Shown here piece after piece: positions 16,895 through 26,859 of a DNA stretch of 64,000 bases. Position numbers and translations under genes: made by a program. How positions within the stretch are numbered: the stretch's first letter is position 1; each line of letters starts with the position of its first letter. Origin of the DNA: Verrucomicrobiota bacterium (GTDB lineage Bacteria; Verrucomicrobiota; Verrucomicrobiia; Limisphaerales; J093); contig JAAYVR010000043.1 of assembly GCA_012517065.1 (NCBI GenBank), positions 35,432 through 99,431 of the forward strand, given 5' to 3'. A model generated the notes under the pieces. The model was not told the DNA's origin. It did not search any database and saw only the letters and a list, made by a program, of their open reading frames with translations.

Positions 16895-17514
16895 TACGCG
16901 CTGCTGCGCATCGCCGTCTGCCCATTCAATCGCGACAAAAACCGCCTGAAAATTGAACCCGCGCCGTGCTCAGTCGCCGTGCCCTGCACACCAACACGGT
17001 CACCCGACCGCTTCGCTTGCACGATCTCAATGTCAGCGTCACTAAGATCGTTCCGAACCACCCTCACCGCCGTCAGACAAAGTTCACCCTGCGCAAGCGG
17101 GCCAGCAGATCGACGACGACGACGCCACAAACCGCCCGACACAATTTCCCAAATCCGAGCCGTGCCCCGCGCAGCCACAGCAGCTCGTACCTCGCCGCGC
17201 GTTTCACCGCTGGTTTGTTTCTCCGGCAATTTGAACGCCGGTTTGCCAGCCAGCGACACACCCGGCTTCGGCGCCTCAACCGCGTCCGAAGGCGCAACTC
17301 CAAACAGCGGCAACTCGCATTGATTTGCAATTCGCACCGCTGTTGTGCTATGCTCATCACTGCACTGTGCAGTCGAACCCGCCGCGGGCGCGTTCGATGC
17401 CGATTTGCCAAAAACGGGCAGGAATCCGGGCTCGACGGTCTTAAACCGACGCGGCCGGCGACTGAACCCAACAAATGTCTGGTTCGCGACCAACAGTTGA
17501 TATGGCTTCGTCAT
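16894..17514 (-). CDS. Conserved-position unknown protein between mraZ and rsmH
   Basis: I do not recognise a named family. The frame is open from 17673, but the ATG at 17514 (MTKPYQLLVANQTFVGFSRR) begins 2 nt after the mraZ stop and gives a 206-residue product, so I chose it. The protein is basic, without signal peptide or membrane helix, with a Lys/Arg-rich N-terminal half, a linker rich in Pro and Ala, an Arg cluster (WRRRRRS) and a C-terminal segment GELCLTAVRVVRNDLSDADIEIV that looks like a folded, conserved motif. It overlaps rsmH by one base. The operon position suggests a cytoplasmic role tied to division or cell-wall synthesis; this is inference only. Confidence 0.8.
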   Translation of the reverse strand: MTKPYQLLVANQTFVGFSRRPRRFKTVEPGFLPVFGKSASNAPAAGSTAQCSDEHSTTAVRIANQCELPLFGVAPSDAVEAPKPGVSLAGKPAFKLPEKQTSGETRGEVRAAVAARGTARIWEIVSGGLWRRRRRSAGPLAQGELCLTAVRVVRNDLSDADIEIVQAKRSGDRVGVQGTATEHGAGSIFRRFLSRLNGQTAMRSSA

Positions 17515-17516
17515 GG

Positions 17517-17987
17517 TTAAATGAGCGCAAGCGCTTCCTGCTCTCTGGCATTGTCCTGCTCCTCTACCGCCTTGTAATGGTCCGGATTCCAAATCTGAAA
17601 CCGATCCAGCATCCCAACCAAAACTGCTTTCCGCGTAATCCCGGCCGCTTCCGCAAGCCACTGCGGCAGACAAATCCTGCCAGCACTGTCCAGCTTAACA
17701 GAATCGGATTTCCGCGTTATCACGCGGCGCAGCGTCTCGGCTCGCAGGTCCGAAAACGCAAGATCGTTGATCTTCTTTTCGAGCGCTGCCAGCACCGGCG
17801 GCGGCAAAGCCAGCAGACACGGATGCTCCTGCCCCTTTGGCTGCCAGAGAACCAGAAGGAATTCAAACTCCGGCTGGTCCACTGGCGGCCGCCACTTGGC
17901 AGGAATCTGTACTCGCCGTTTATCATCGACCAAGTGCTCATAAACAGCGTAGTACCTCGTGCCAGATACTGCTTTTTCTTCAGCCAT
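17517..17987 (-). CDS. mraZ: Transcriptional regulator MraZ
   Basis: Two-repeat AbrB-fold DNA-binding protein that usually represses its own dcw operon. The 156 residues contain both swapped-hairpin repeats: YAVYEHLVDDKRRVQIPAKWR (about 13-33) and SDSVKLDSAGRICLPQWLAEAAGI (about 93-116), followed by AVLVGMLDRFQIWNPDHY. It is the first gene of the dcw cluster and ends 2 nt before the next ATG. The direct TGGG/GTGG repeats bound by MraZ in other species could not be identified convincingly upstream, although the leader on the coding strand is rich in GTGG-like words. Confidence 0.94.
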   Translation of the reverse strand: MAEEKAVSGTRYYAVYEHLVDDKRRVQIPAKWRPPVDQPEFEFLLVLWQPKGQEHPCLLALPPPVLAALEKKINDLAFSDLRAETLRRVITRKSDSVKLDSAGRICLPQWLAEAAGITRKAVLVGMLDRFQIWNPDHYKAVEEQDNAREQEALALI

Positions 17988-18333
17988 GTTGCCCGACGCA
18001 AAGTGGTGAATAAGCCTGCATGTTCACCCATTGCGCCACACACTGCTACACGATCCCCCACATCACCCCCTAAAGTCAACTGTTTTTTGCAACCACATCC
18101 GCCACCATCCCAGCCGGGCTTTCGCCATCCTAATCCCCTTGTCATAAGTGCCTGACAGTAGCCCCCAACTGGCCCGAACCATCAATCGCAACACGCCCCT
18201 CCCCAAACAACCGCCAGACCAGCTCCACCCCAATGCGCCCCACCGCTGCGTGGCATCAGTCCAAAGCACGCTGCGAAACACTCCAGCCCGCAAACCTCGC
18301 CTGCCAACCCCTCGGATCCACCGATCCCTTCAC

Positions 18334-18352
18334 CCCGGTGAGATTTCCCGGC
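18334..18352 (+). repeat. Single right arm of hairpin repeat family A
   Basis: The sequence CCCCGGTGAGATTTCCCGG matches the right arm of the 64-nt hairpin repeat seen complete at 32196, 40327, 42795 and 63603. The matching left arm is not present here, so this is a solo or eroded copy. Confidence 0.6.
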
Positions 18353-18540
18353 CCGCATGTTTCGTAGCACTGTGATGACATCCGCTTCACACAGCATTCA
18401 GGCCCTATCATTTATTGAAGAGTCCCTCATATTCGCGAAGGTTTTCAGGCTGCGAGTTTGGTCAATTTCTCCGCATCTGCTTCTGTTGCCACGAGCAAGG
18501 CCGTCACAATGGTACGGCCTGTGGGAGTGAGTCAGACAAA

Positions 18541-18714
18541 GTGACAGGCTCGTTGTCTGGGTGTGGCCCCAAATAGAGGGACAGGCTCGTTGTTTGGGTT
18601 TTGTCCCCGGATTGCCGCGTGGCCCTCAAACTACCCATTGTTCGAGTCCGCGGCTGCCGAAGTCTGTGGAGGAACCCCTCGGATGCCGATATGGGGACAG
18701 ACACGTTGTTTGGG
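18541..18714 (+). repeat. Cluster of three GGGACAG(A/G)C(A/T)CG boxes (family C)
   Basis: Copies lie at 18541-18560 (GTGACAGGCTCGTTGTCTGG), 18575-18597 (GAGGGACAGGCTCGTTGTTT and onward) and 18690-18714 (GGGGACAGACACGTTGTTTG). Each is preceded by A/T-rich ATAGA or ATATG. The same box occurs at many intergenic sites in this window in both orientations and is probably the terminal recognition segment of a REP-like element. Confidence 0.85.
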
Positions 18715-18804
18715 TTTCCACCCCCGTTATGGCATGGCGCGCCAATTGTCCATGGCTCCAATCCGCTGCTGGGTAAGCCTGGGCAGAACCCCTGCCCACG
18801 TGGA

Positions 18805-18980
18805 TATGGGGACAGACACGTTGTTTGTGCATGAAAACAAAGCGGCAGCAAGCTGCCGCACTCCAAACGCTTCGCGGCCACCACCGCCCACTGCATCCGC
18901 GGCAGCGCGTGAGAAACCATTGGGATCAGAGCGCTTTTCCTCGCGACGGAGTCGCAGCAGGTATTTCGCAGCCCGGCGTG
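18805..18980 (+). repeat. Composite repeat: family C box, 18-bp hairpin and shared body
   Basis: A GGGGACAGACACGTTGTTTG box (18808-18827) is followed by the perfect palindrome GCGGCAGC-AA-GCTGCCGC (18842-18859) and about 120 nt that reappear in reverse complement at about 42950-43123, with identical blocks such as GCACTCCAAACGCTTCGCG and GTGAGAAACCATTGGGATCA. The two copies must descend from one mobile or duplicated unit. Confidence 0.85.
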
Positions 18981-19066
18981 GCCGAGAGCCCTGGTCAGGA
19001 GGCGCAGGAGCCGGGGCAAGGCACGTCAGGCCCTTTGATTCCGGCTACGCCGGGCTGCGAAATATG
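18961..19066 (+). repeat. Large palindromic repeat family B, complete copy
   Basis: Arms TATTTCGCAGCCCGGCGT (18962-18979) and ACGCCGGGCTGCGAAATA (19047-19064) are an 18-bp perfect inverted repeat separated by 67 nt. Related copies lie at 60121-60229, 42862-42970 (diverged) and 43300-43385 (right half). The end pattern ATATTTCGCAG is shared by all of them. Confidence 0.85.
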
Positions 19067-19193
19067 CTGGTTACGACCCGTTTCAATCACGCAAACCCAG
19101 CGCCCGAACTCTAACCGATTGGGGGTGCAGTAATTTCCTGCCTGCCACCATATCCCGGCACTTGAACATTGAACTGTTGGGGGATGGCAACTA

Positions 19194-19210
19194 CGTGTCT
19201 GTCCCCTTTT
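19194..19210 (-). repeat. Family C box (minus orientation)
   Basis: CGTGTCTGTCCCCTTTT is the reverse complement of the GGGACAGACACG box. It lies 8 nt beyond the stop of the NifA-like gene, so it would be in that gene's 3' untranslated region. Confidence 0.75.
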
Positions 19211-19217
19211 ACCCCTT

Positions 19218-20744
19218 TTATCTGAACCTGCAGGGGTCCATGCCCAGCTTCCTAAGCTTGTAAGCGAGTATCCGGGGCGTGGTCTGCAATACGCGGGCAG
19301 CAGCAGTAATGTTACCGCCGGCAGCACGCAGGGCTTCGGTGATCAGTTTCTTCTCAAGATTTGAAACCTGGGCTGCAAGACTGTTGTCCGATCCAGCCGA
19401 CTCATTCTCGAGTGCTTGGAGCGCGGGCGGGAGATGCTGCACGTCGATTGTTTCGCTGTTGCAGATCAGCACAGCCCTTTCAACTGCGTTTTCCAATTCG
19501 CGGACGTTGCCCGGCCATGAGTATGCAAGGAGCCTGCGGCGTGCCTCGGCCGAAAAGACTTTTGCGCGGGAGCGTTGTCGTTTGGTGTACAACTGCAGAA
19601 AATGCTCTGCCAGCGGCATGATGTCTGAGCGCCGACGCCTGAGCGGCGGCACATAAATTGGAAACACGTTCAGCCGGTAGAACAGGTCTTCCCGAAACCT
19701 GCCGTTGGCAACCATGACAGCAAGATCGCGATGTGTGGCGGCGACGACTCTCACATTCACTTTGATGAGCTGCGTGTCGCCCACCCTTTCGAACTCCTGC
19801 TCCTGCAATACGCGGAGAAGCTTGACCTGAATTGCTGGCGGGACATCACCAACTTCGTCAAGGAAAAGAGTGCCGCCATTGGCCACTTCAAATCGCCCCT
19901 TGCGGTCTCGCACTGCGCCTGTGTACGCGCCGCGCACGTGGCCGAACAACTCGCTTTCGACCAAAGCCTCTGGCAACGCTGCGCAGTTGACTCTCACAAA
20001 CGGTCCTTGGGCGCGGTCGCTGTTGTAGTGGATCGCCTGTGCAACCAGTTCCTTGCCCGTACCAGTCTCGCCGCAAATCAGAACCGTTGCATTTGTGGGA
20101 GCAACCTGAACTATCTGCTGATAGACCTCGCGCATCTCATGCGAGTTGCCCACCATGTTTGCGGGTCGGAACCGTTCACCAAGATCGCCCCGCAACCGGC
20201 GGTTTTCCTCGGCCAGCCGTTCTTGTTCTTCAAGCGCGGCGCGCCTGAGTTTCACGGCCTGGGCGATCATCGACGCGACAATGCACAGCAATCGAAGGTC
20301 GTTCTGCAGTTCGGCCTCGGGTTTGGTTGGGGTGTCAACGCTCAAAGCGCCCACAACCTCATGGTCGATCTTGATTGGAACGCACAGAAATGCAGTATCA
20401 GGGCTTTTCCCGCGTCCCGTGCGATCCAGAAGCAAAGGCGATTCGCTCTTGCGCGGCACAATAACAGGTTCGCCAGTCTCGATCACCCGGCCGGTCACGC
20501 CTTCGCCCAACTGATATTTCGCGCGGCGAGACTGACCGTCAGACAATCCGTGGGCGGCTTCGATCAGTATTTGCCCGGTATCACGATGAAGGAGTGTCAA
20601 GGTGCCGTAATTCATCCCCATGTGGCGTGCCAACGCCTCAAGCACGGGCTGGACCACTTCGCGCATGTCCAGACTTTCGTCCAGCCGTCTGCTAACCTCG
20701 TACAGCAACAGCAGTTCGCGAGCTGTGGTTTCGGATTCGTTCAT
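19218..20744 (-). CDS. NifA-like sigma-54-dependent transcriptional activator (GAF-AAA+-HTH)
   Basis: The 508 residues show an N-terminal GAF sensor domain (about 10-165), a short coiled linker rich in Glu and Arg (168-190), a sigma-54-interaction AAA+ domain with Walker A GETGTGKE (225-232), the sigma-54 contact loop GAYTGA (272-277, Tyr for the usual Phe), Walker B GGTLFLDEVG (290-299) and the R-finger region FREDLFYRLNVFPI, and a C-terminal Fis-type helix-turn-helix (NITAAARVLQTTPRILAYKLRKLG). No receiver domain is present, so it should sense a small ligand or partner through GAF. It is the last gene of the gltBD-carAB run, 16 nt after carB, so nitrogen regulation is likely (inference). 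Confidence 0.93.
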   Translation of the reverse strand: MNESETTARELLLLYEVSRRLDESLDMREVVQPVLEALARHMGMNYGTLTLLHRDTGQILIEAAHGLSDGQSRRAKYQLGEGVTGRVIETGEPVIVPRKSESPLLLDRTGRGKSPDTAFLCVPIKIDHEVVGALSVDTPTKPEAELQNDLRLLCIVASMIAQAVKLRRAALEEQERLAEENRRLRGDLGERFRPANMVGNSHEMREVYQQIVQVAPTNATVLICGETGTGKELVAQAIHYNSDRAQGPFVRVNCAALPEALVESELFGHVRGAYTGAVRDRKGRFEVANGGTLFLDEVGDVPPAIQVKLLRVLQEQEFERVGDTQLIKVNVRVVAATHRDLAVMVANGRFREDLFYRLNVFPIYVPPLRRRRSDIMPLAEHFLQLYTKRQRSRAKVFSAEARRRLLAYSWPGNVRELENAVERAVLICNSETIDVQHLPPALQALENESAGSDNSLAAQVSNLEKKLITEALRAAGGNITAAARVLQTTPRILAYKLRKLGMDPCRFR

Positions 20745-20760
20745 TGTTCCAATCGACCTG

Positions 20761-23700
20761 TCAACCTTTCCCGCCAGAGTTCTGCGAGGCGCCGACAGCG
20801 TAAATCTCCTGGAGCGATCTCACAGTGCAGGATTGGCCGCGCATCTGGCGCAGCGCACGAATTGCCGCTTTGGCGCCAGCAACAGTCGTGATCATGGGCA
20901 CGTTCAATTGAACAGCCTCGGCACGAATCCCAACTTCATCCAATCGCGCTCGCGCCCCGCTGGGCGTATTGATTATGAGCGAGACACGCTTCTCGCGCAT
21001 CAGGTCAAGAATGTCAGGTTTCTTGTTCGCATGGATTTTCCCGAGCAGCATGACGTTTTCAACCCCAGCAGCCCTGAGGGCTTCGGCCGTGCCTTGCGTG
21101 CAGGCCAGTCGATACCCAAGTTCGTTCAGGTCCCACCCGATTTCTCCCGCCCAGTTCTTGTCACGGTCTGCGAGGCTGAGAAACACAAGCCCTTCAGTCG
21201 GCAATGCGGTGCCTGCGGCGATCTGGCTTTTCCAGTAAGCTTCCTCGAATGTTTCTCCCAACCCCATGACTTCGCCTGTCGATTTCATTTCCGGCCCAAG
21301 GATCGGGTCAACACCATGAAACCTGTTGAACGGCAGCACGGCTTCTTTGACCGCGTACCATGACAGTCTCGGCGGACGTTCCCCAAGCCCGAAACCGGCC
21401 AACGCCATGCCGACCATGATCCGCGCAGCAAACCGCGCCAGTGGAACCGCCGTGGCTTTGCTCACATAAGGCACGGTGCGCGAAGCCCGCGGATTGATTT
21501 CAAGGACATAAACCTCGTTGTCCCTGATCGCCAGTTGCACGTTCATCAATCCCTTCACGTTTAATGCGAGTGCCATGCGCCTGCAAACGAACTCGATTCT
21601 GCGTTGTGTCGCGGGATGCAACGTGTGCGGCGGAATGCAACATGCGCTGTCGCCAGAATGAATCCCCGCCTCCTCCACGTGCTCCATTATCCCGCCGATA
21701 TAGACCGTTTGCCCGTCGCAAAGCAGGTCCACATCAACCTCGGTCGCCCTGTCAAGGAAACGGTCCACAAGAACCGGGAAACCGGGACTGGCATGAAATG
21801 CAGCCTGGATAAAAGGCCGCGCTTCATGCGACGTGTGCGCAACCATCATTGCACGCCCACCCAGCACATACGAGGGCCGAATCATTACCGGGTATCCAAC
21901 CCGCTCAGCAACTGCCAAGGCTTCCTCGACCGTCCGGGCTGTTCCACTGTCCGGCTGTCTCACCCCCAGCGTGTCAAGCAGCTTCCGCGTTTCCTCGCGG
22001 TCTTCGGCGCGATTGATATCTTCGGGATCAGTGCCGAGAATGGGCACACCGGCTCGTTTCAACGGCAACGCGAGGTTGAGCGGTGTCTGGCCGCCGACCT
22101 GAACAACCACGCCAATCGGTTTCTCGAAGTCACAAATGTTCAGCAAATCCTCCAGAGTCAACGGCTCGAAATACAGCTTGTCTGACGTGTCGTAGTCGGT
22201 GCTGACTGTTTCGGGGTTGCTGTTGACCATGACGGTTTCGTAGCCGAGTTCGCGCAGTTCTTGCACAACGTGAACACAGCAGTAATCAAATTCGATCCCT
22301 TGACCAATGCGGTTTGGGCCGCCCCCAACAACAATGATTGTCGGGCGCTCCGAGCGGCGAGCTTCCTGAACCGTCCCGCAATAGGTCGAGTAGTAATATG
22401 GTGTCACCGCCTCGAACTCACCCGCGCACGTATCCACAAGCCTGAACACCGGCCGCACGTTCAACTCCTGGCGCAAGCGGCGAACCTCAGATTCATCACA
22501 CGATCTGAGCGCGGCGATCTGCCGGTCTGAAAAACCTGATTTCTTCGCCTTCCACAGCAATTGAGCGCTCAGCGGCCGGCCAGCCGGAAACGCAGCAATT
22601 TCACGCTCGATTTCAACAATCTGAGCTATGTTGTCAACAAACCACGGATCAATTTGAGTTCGTTCTGCTATCGCCTCCACCGACATGCCCCGCTTGAGAG
22701 CGCATTTGATCGCAAAAATCCTGTCCTGCGCTGGCGCCGCGAGCGTTTCCTCGATCAGGTCTGCCGGAACGCGCTGTTCCGCTTTCAGGTCCAGACCGTC
22801 CACTCCAATTTCGAGTCCACGCAACGCCTTCTGGAGTGCCTCGCGGAAATTCCCGCCTATGGCCATTGTCTCCCCGACGGATTTCATACTGACGCCAAGT
22901 CTGGGATTGGCGCCGGGGAATTTCTCAAAGGCGAATCTGGGAATCTTTACCACGCAATAATCCAACGCTGGCTCAAAACTCGCAGGTGTTTGTTTCGTTA
23001 TGTCGTTCCTCAGTTCATCAAGCGTGTAACCAACGGCGAGTTTCGCTGCGATCTTGGCGATGGGAAACCCTGTCGCTTTGCTTGCCAAAGCCGAACTGCG
23101 CGACACGCGCGGGTTCATTTCAATCACCACCTGGCGCCCCGTCTTTGGATGAACCGCGAACTGTACGTTTGAACCGCCAGTCTCGACCCCCACAGCCCGC
23201 AACACGCGAATTGCCGCATCCCGCATAACCTGGTACTCGGCGTCACTCAACGTTTGCACAGGCGCAACAGTGATGCTGTCGCCGGTGTGAACACCCATGG
23301 GATCGACATTCTCAATCGAACACACGATAACCGCGTTGTCGTGCCGGTCTCGCATCACCTCCAGTTCGTATTCCTTCCAACCAAGCACCGACTCCTCGAT
23401 CAAAACACTGTGCCTGATGCTGGCAGCAAGCCCGTCGGCAACTATCTCCCGCAACTCGTCCACGTTGTGAGCCGTGCCACCGCCAGTTCCGCCAAGCGTG
23501 TAGCTCGGGCGAATAATCACAGGGTAACACAGTCTCTCTGCAACGCGCTCCGCCTCAACAACGCTGGTCACCAGCTCGCTCCGCAAACATGACAACCCGG
23601 CGCCTTCCATTGCCTTCTTGAACTCCGCGCGGTCCTCAGCTCGCCGAATCACGTCGGCCTTCGCTCCGATCAACTCGCAGCCGTAACGGTCTAGCACACC

Positions 23701-24015
23701 GCTTTCTGCAAGTTCCATGGCGGTGTTTAACCCCGTTTGCCCGCCCAACGTCGGGAGCAATGCGTCAGGCCTCTCTTTTCGTATGATCGTCTCAACGATC
23801 TCAGGGGTAATTGGTTCTATGTAGGTCCGATCCGCGACGCGCGGGTCGGTCATGATTGTGGCCGGATTGGAATTGACGAGGACGACCCGATACCCTTCCT
23901 CGCGCAAAGCCTTGCAAGCCTGTGAACCCGAATAGTCAAACTCGCACGCTTGCCCGATAACAATCGGTCCTGATCCAATCAGCAGCACGCTTTTAATGTC
24001 AGTACGCTTTGGCAT
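20761..24015 (-). CDS. carB: Carbamoyl-phosphate synthase large subunit
   Basis: Makes carbamoyl phosphate from bicarbonate, ATP and ammonia channelled from CarA, for arginine and pyrimidine synthesis. Both duplicated ATP-grasp halves are present: [20 protein letters not shown] in the first, [20 protein letters not shown] in the second, with [11 protein letters not shown] and [11 protein letters not shown] nucleotide loops, an oligomerisation segment between them, and a C-terminal MGS-like allosteric domain (about the last 140 residues, [10 protein letters not shown]). I chose the ATG at 24015 ([14 protein letters not shown]), which matches family N-termini and has AAAGAG upstream; an ATG 11 codons earlier is also in frame. 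It is 1084 residues long, a normal size. Confidence 0.97.
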   Translation of the reverse strand: MPKRTDIKSVLLIGSGPIVIGQACEFDYSGSQACKALREEGYRVVLVNSNPATIMTDPRVADRTYIEPITPEIVETIIRKERPDALLPTLGGQTGLNTAMELAESGVLDRYGCELIGAKADVIRRAEDRAEFKKAMEGAGLSCLRSELVTSVVEAERVAERLCYPVIIRPSYTLGGTGGGTAHNVDELREIVADGLAASIRHSVLIEESVLGWKEYELEVMRDRHDNAVIVCSIENVDPMGVHTGDSITVAPVQTLSDAEYQVMRDAAIRVLRAVGVETGGSNVQFAVHPKTGRQVVIEMNPRVSRSSALASKATGFPIAKIAAKLAVGYTLDELRNDITKQTPASFEPALDYCVVKIPRFAFEKFPGANPRLGVSMKSVGETMAIGGNFREALQKALRGLEIGVDGLDLKAEQRVPADLIEETLAAPAQDRIFAIKCALKRGMSVEAIAERTQIDPWFVDNIAQIVEIEREIAAFPAGRPLSAQLLWKAKKSGFSDRQIAALRSCDESEVRRLRQELNVRPVFRLVDTCAGEFEAVTPYYYSTYCGTVQEARRSERPTIIVVGGGPNRIGQGIEFDYCCVHVVQELRELGYETVMVNSNPETVSTDYDTSDKLYFEPLTLEDLLNICDFEKPIGVVVQVGGQTPLNLALPLKRAGVPILGTDPEDINRAEDREETRKLLDTLGVRQPDSGTARTVEEALAVAERVGYPVMIRPSYVLGGRAMMVAHTSHEARPFIQAAFHASPGFPVLVDRFLDRATEVDVDLLCDGQTVYIGGIMEHVEEAGIHSGDSACCIPPHTLHPATQRRIEFVCRRMALALNVKGLMNVQLAIRDNEVYVLEINPRASRTVPYVSKATAVPLARFAARIMVGMALAGFGLGERPPRLSWYAVKEAVLPFNRFHGVDPILGPEMKSTGEVMGLGETFEEAYWKSQIAAGTALPTEGLVFLSLADRDKNWAGEIGWDLNELGYRLACTQGTAEALRAAGVENVMLLGKIHANKKPDILDLMREKRVSLIINTPSGARARLDEVGIRAEAVQLNVPMITTVAGAKAAIRALRQMRGQSCTVRSLQEIYAVGASQNSGGKG

Positions 24016-24059
24016 GTGCTCTTTCGCGCTCCTGTCAGGCTGACGCAAACATGTTGATC

Positions 24060-25241
24060 TTAGTTTGACATCAGCGAGATGAAACGGCGGAAATGCGGCG
24101 CAGCATCGTGCGGTCCCGGTGCCGCTTCGGGATGATATTGCACTGAGAACACCGGCTTGTGCCTGTGTTGCATTCCTTCTGATGTGCCGTCATTCAGGTT
24201 GATGTGCGTGGTTTCGATCTCCGGAGGCAAAGACTCGATGTCCACCGCGAATCCATGGTTCTGCGAAGTGATTTCCACGCATCCCGTTCTGCGATCCAGC
24301 ACAGGCTGGTTGGCACCGCGGTGGCCAAATTTCAGCTTGAAAGTCCGCCCGCCAAAAGCCAGACCAAGCAATTGATGCCCGAAACAGATGCCAAACGTCG
24401 GCAGCCCAGTCTCCACAATCTTCCGAATGTTTCCTGCAACCGCACCCATGCCCGCCGGGTCCCCGGGCCCGTTCGATATGAAAAAGCCGTCCGGCTGCAA
24501 ATGCAGAATCTCTTCAGCCGGAGTGTATATCGGAAACACCGTCAGCTCACATCCAAGCCGCGCCAGAATGCGCAACTGATTGAACTTCAACCCGCAGTCA
24601 AGCACGGCTACCCGGAAGCGGCGCCCACCAGCAGGCTCAACCGGCAAAACAGCGTCCCATGACCCCGTGCCCTCGGCCGATGCCGGTGAGAATGGCGCTA
24701 TTGCCGCGTACGGTCCCGGCCACTTGTACAACGCAGGCGAGGTCACCTCGCTCGCAATGTCCCGCCCAATGAATCCGGGCCACGCCCGTGCCTTTTCAAC
24801 AAGCCGCTGCGGATCAAGGTCAACTGTCGAAACCACGCAGCGCATTGCGCCACGCGACCGAATGTGCAGCGTTATCGCCCGTGTATCGACGTTGTGGACG
24901 CCGACAGTGCCGTGCGCCTGCAAAAACTCCCGCAACGAACCCTGCGCACGCCAATTGCTGTGAATTCGACTGCATTCGCCTATCAGTAATGCCGCCGGCC
25001 GGACAGCCCCCGACTCTGCATCCTGAGGATGAACACCGTAGTTCCCAACAAGCGGGTAGGTCAACGTGACGATTTGCTGATGATACGAAGGATCAGTCAG
25101 AATCTCCTGATAGCCGGTCATCGAGGTGTTGAACACAATCTCGCCAAAAGCTTCCCCATCGCCGGTAAACGATTCCCCTTCAAAGAACCGCCCATCTTCC
25201 AATGCTACAATAGCGCGCTTCATGTCAGACAAAACTCTCAC
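24060..25241 (-). CDS. carA: Carbamoyl-phosphate synthase small (glutaminase) subunit
   Basis: Class I glutamine amidotransferase that releases ammonia for CarB. The 393 residues contain the N-terminal CPSase domain ([19 protein letters not shown] to [16 protein letters not shown]) and the C-terminal GATase domain with the nucleophile in [14 protein letters not shown] (family usually GICLGHQ), [15 protein letters not shown] and the HPE dyad in [11 protein letters not shown]. The longest form starts at a GTG whose bases overlap the gltD TGA (GTGA), a coupling signal; the ATG at 25223 ([11 protein letters not shown]) is the alternative. carB follows directly. Confidence 0.97.
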   Translation of the reverse strand: MRVLSDMKRAIVALEDGRFFEGESFTGDGEAFGEIVFNTSMTGYQEILTDPSYHQQIVTLTYPLVGNYGVHPQDAESGAVRPAALLIGECSRIHSNWRAQGSLREFLQAHGTVGVHNVDTRAITLHIRSRGAMRCVVSTVDLDPQRLVEKARAWPGFIGRDIASEVTSPALYKWPGPYAAIAPFSPASAEGTGSWDAVLPVEPAGGRRFRVAVLDCGLKFNQLRILARLGCELTVFPIYTPAEEILHLQPDGFFISNGPGDPAGMGAVAGNIRKIVETGLPTFGICFGHQLLGLAFGGRTFKLKFGHRGANQPVLDRRTGCVEITSQNHGFAVDIESLPPEIETTHINLNDGTSEGMQHRHKPVFSVQYHPEAAPGPHDAAPHFRRFISLMSN

Positions 25242-26719
25242 GGCAACAACGTGTGCCCCATGAGGTAACGGTCACACTCGCGTGCTGCCCCGCGACCTTC
25301 GTTAATGGCCCATACGACCAGGCTCTGTCCACGCCTGCAATCGCCGGCGGCAAATACTCCTTTCACGCTCGTCGTGAACTTGCCGTGCTCGGCCCGGATG
25401 TTTCCCCTGGCATCACGCTGAACCCCCAACTGCTCAAGCAAATATGTCTCAGGCCCGACAAATCCCATAGCCAGCAGAACAAGTTGAGCGGGCAGGAGCT
25501 TTTCTGTGCCGGGAACTTCAACAGGTTTCATTCGGCCCGACGACTCGCGCTGCCAATTGACCTCGACGGTTGCCACGCTTTCGACATTGCCTTCCGCATC
25601 GCCCACGAACTTCTTCGCGGTCGTAAGATAAATTCGCGGGTCGTTTCCGAATTTCTCTGCGGCTTCTTCCTGCCCGTAATCCACACGGTGCACCCTCGGC
25701 CATTCCGGCCATGGATTGTCCACGCCGCGGGCAATCGGCGGCTTCGGAAGAATCTCGATCTGCACGACACTTCGGCATCCCTGCCGCAGCGCCGTTCCCA
25801 CACAGTCGGTTCCAGTATCGCCGCCGCCAATTATCACCACGTCTTTGCCCGCAGCGCTTATTGATGCCTCCGCAGCCTGACCCCTCAACAAAGCCCGTGT
25901 GCTCGCCGACAGATACTCAACCGCAAAGTGTATCCCTCGCAAATCCCTGCCATCCACTTTGAGATCCCTCGGTTGTGTGGCACCCACACACAAAACAATC
26001 GCATCAAAATCTTTCAGTAGGTCTCTCCCGGAAATCTCAGCGCCGACGTTGACGTTCGTCTTGAACGTCACTCCCTCGGCGGCCATCAATTCAATTCGCC
26101 TTTGTACAATATCCTTGCCGAGTTTCATGTTCGGGATTCCGTACGTCAGCAGGCCGCCTATGCGGTCTTCTCTCTCGAACACGGTAACAAGGTGGCCCGC
26201 GTGGTTCAATTGCGCCGCCGCAGCCAAGCCTGCAGGACCGGACCCGACAATTGCAACACGTTTTCCGCTGCGGAATTTTGGGGGCGCTGGCTTCACCCAG
26301 CCCCGTTCCCATGCAGCGTCGATAATGGCACATTCGATGTTCTTGATGGTGACCGGCGGAGAGTGGATTCCGAGCACGCACGAGCCCTCACACGGCGCAG
26401 GGCAAACGCGGCCGGTGAATTCGGGAAAGTTGTTTGTCTTGTGCAACCGGTCAAGCGCTTCGCGCCAAAGCCCGCGGTAAACCAAATCGTTCCACTCCGG
26501 AATAAGATTCCAAATCGGGCAGCCGCACGCCATCCCCTTCAGCATAATCCCCGCATGACAAAAAGGCGTCCCGCAATCCATGCACCGTGCGGCCTGCTCA
26601 CGCAGGCCCGCCTCCGGCATGGGCAGATGAAACTCGTCCCAATCGCCCACACGTTCTGCCGGCGGCCGATCCCGTGGCGTCTGCCGCTCGTATTCTATGA
26701 AACCTGTTGGTTTGCCCAT
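25238..26719 (-). CDS. gltD: Glutamate synthase small subunit (GltD)
   Basis: FAD- and iron-sulfur-containing subunit that oxidises NADPH and passes electrons to GltB. The 493 residues begin with the adrenodoxin-like double cluster region ([40 protein letters not shown]), then the FAD dinucleotide fold [30 protein letters not shown], the NAD(P)-binding fold [17 protein letters not shown] and the closing [21 protein letters not shown]. Length and motifs are complete. It lies 140 nt after gltB and overlaps carA by 4 nt. Confidence 0.97.
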   Translation of the reverse strand: MGKPTGFIEYERQTPRDRPPAERVGDWDEFHLPMPEAGLREQAARCMDCGTPFCHAGIMLKGMACGCPIWNLIPEWNDLVYRGLWREALDRLHKTNNFPEFTGRVCPAPCEGSCVLGIHSPPVTIKNIECAIIDAAWERGWVKPAPPKFRSGKRVAIVGSGPAGLAAAAQLNHAGHLVTVFEREDRIGGLLTYGIPNMKLGKDIVQRRIELMAAEGVTFKTNVNVGAEISGRDLLKDFDAIVLCVGATQPRDLKVDGRDLRGIHFAVEYLSASTRALLRGQAAEASISAAGKDVVIIGGGDTGTDCVGTALRQGCRSVVQIEILPKPPIARGVDNPWPEWPRVHRVDYGQEEAAEKFGNDPRIYLTTAKKFVGDAEGNVESVATVEVNWQRESSGRMKPVEVPGTEKLLPAQLVLLAMGFVGPETYLLEQLGVQRDARGNIRAEHGKFTTSVKGVFAAGDCRRGQSLVVWAINEGRGAARECDRYLMGHTLLP

Positions 26720-26859
26720 TGGAACAAACTGCTCTTTTAAAGCCTCTCAGGCGGACATCTCGACTGCGTCTCTGCGTTCCGTTTTCACTTCATTTGCACC
26801 CTTCATGATCAGCGTTTGCATTGTGGCCACTTTGATCCATGCTTCACCATTAGGCTCTC

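Larger units (their letters stand above)
17988..19217. other. Gene-free spacer upstream of mraZ carrying repeats
   Basis: This stretch of 1.23 kb lies between mraZ and the NifA-like gene. The first 350 nt should contain the dcw operon promoter, but no consensus pair is clear. From about 18334 it is a mosaic of repeats described separately: an arm of the 15-bp-stem hairpin family, four GGGACAG-type boxes, an 18-bp hairpin and a large palindrome. Frames in it are short and built from the repeats, so I call none as a gene. It looks like a landing zone for small mobile repeats. Confidence 0.75.

Noticed and set aside
15782..17323. 513-codon plus-strand frame opposite rsmH
   Set aside because: Antisense shadow of rsmH and neighbours, rich in His, Pro and Arg, without family similarity.
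18051..18079. TTGACT on the minus strand as a -35 box for mraZ
   Set aside because: No acceptable -10 box lies 16-18 nt downstream; the region there is G-rich. The best A/T-containing hexamer is 23 nt away.
18060..18130. MraZ operator (TGGG/GTGG direct repeats) upstream of mraZ
   Set aside because: Several GTGG-like words exist in the leader, but they do not fall at a regular 10-nt spacing.
18541..19066. CRISPR array from the clustered direct repeats
   Set aside because: Repeat spacing is irregular, units are part of larger conserved blocks, copies occur genome-wide in both orientations and no cas genes are present.
18504..19133. Open frames of 60-180 codons in the mraZ upstream spacer
   Set aside because: They are made from repeats that recur elsewhere in both orientations, so the frames are by-products of GC-rich repeats.
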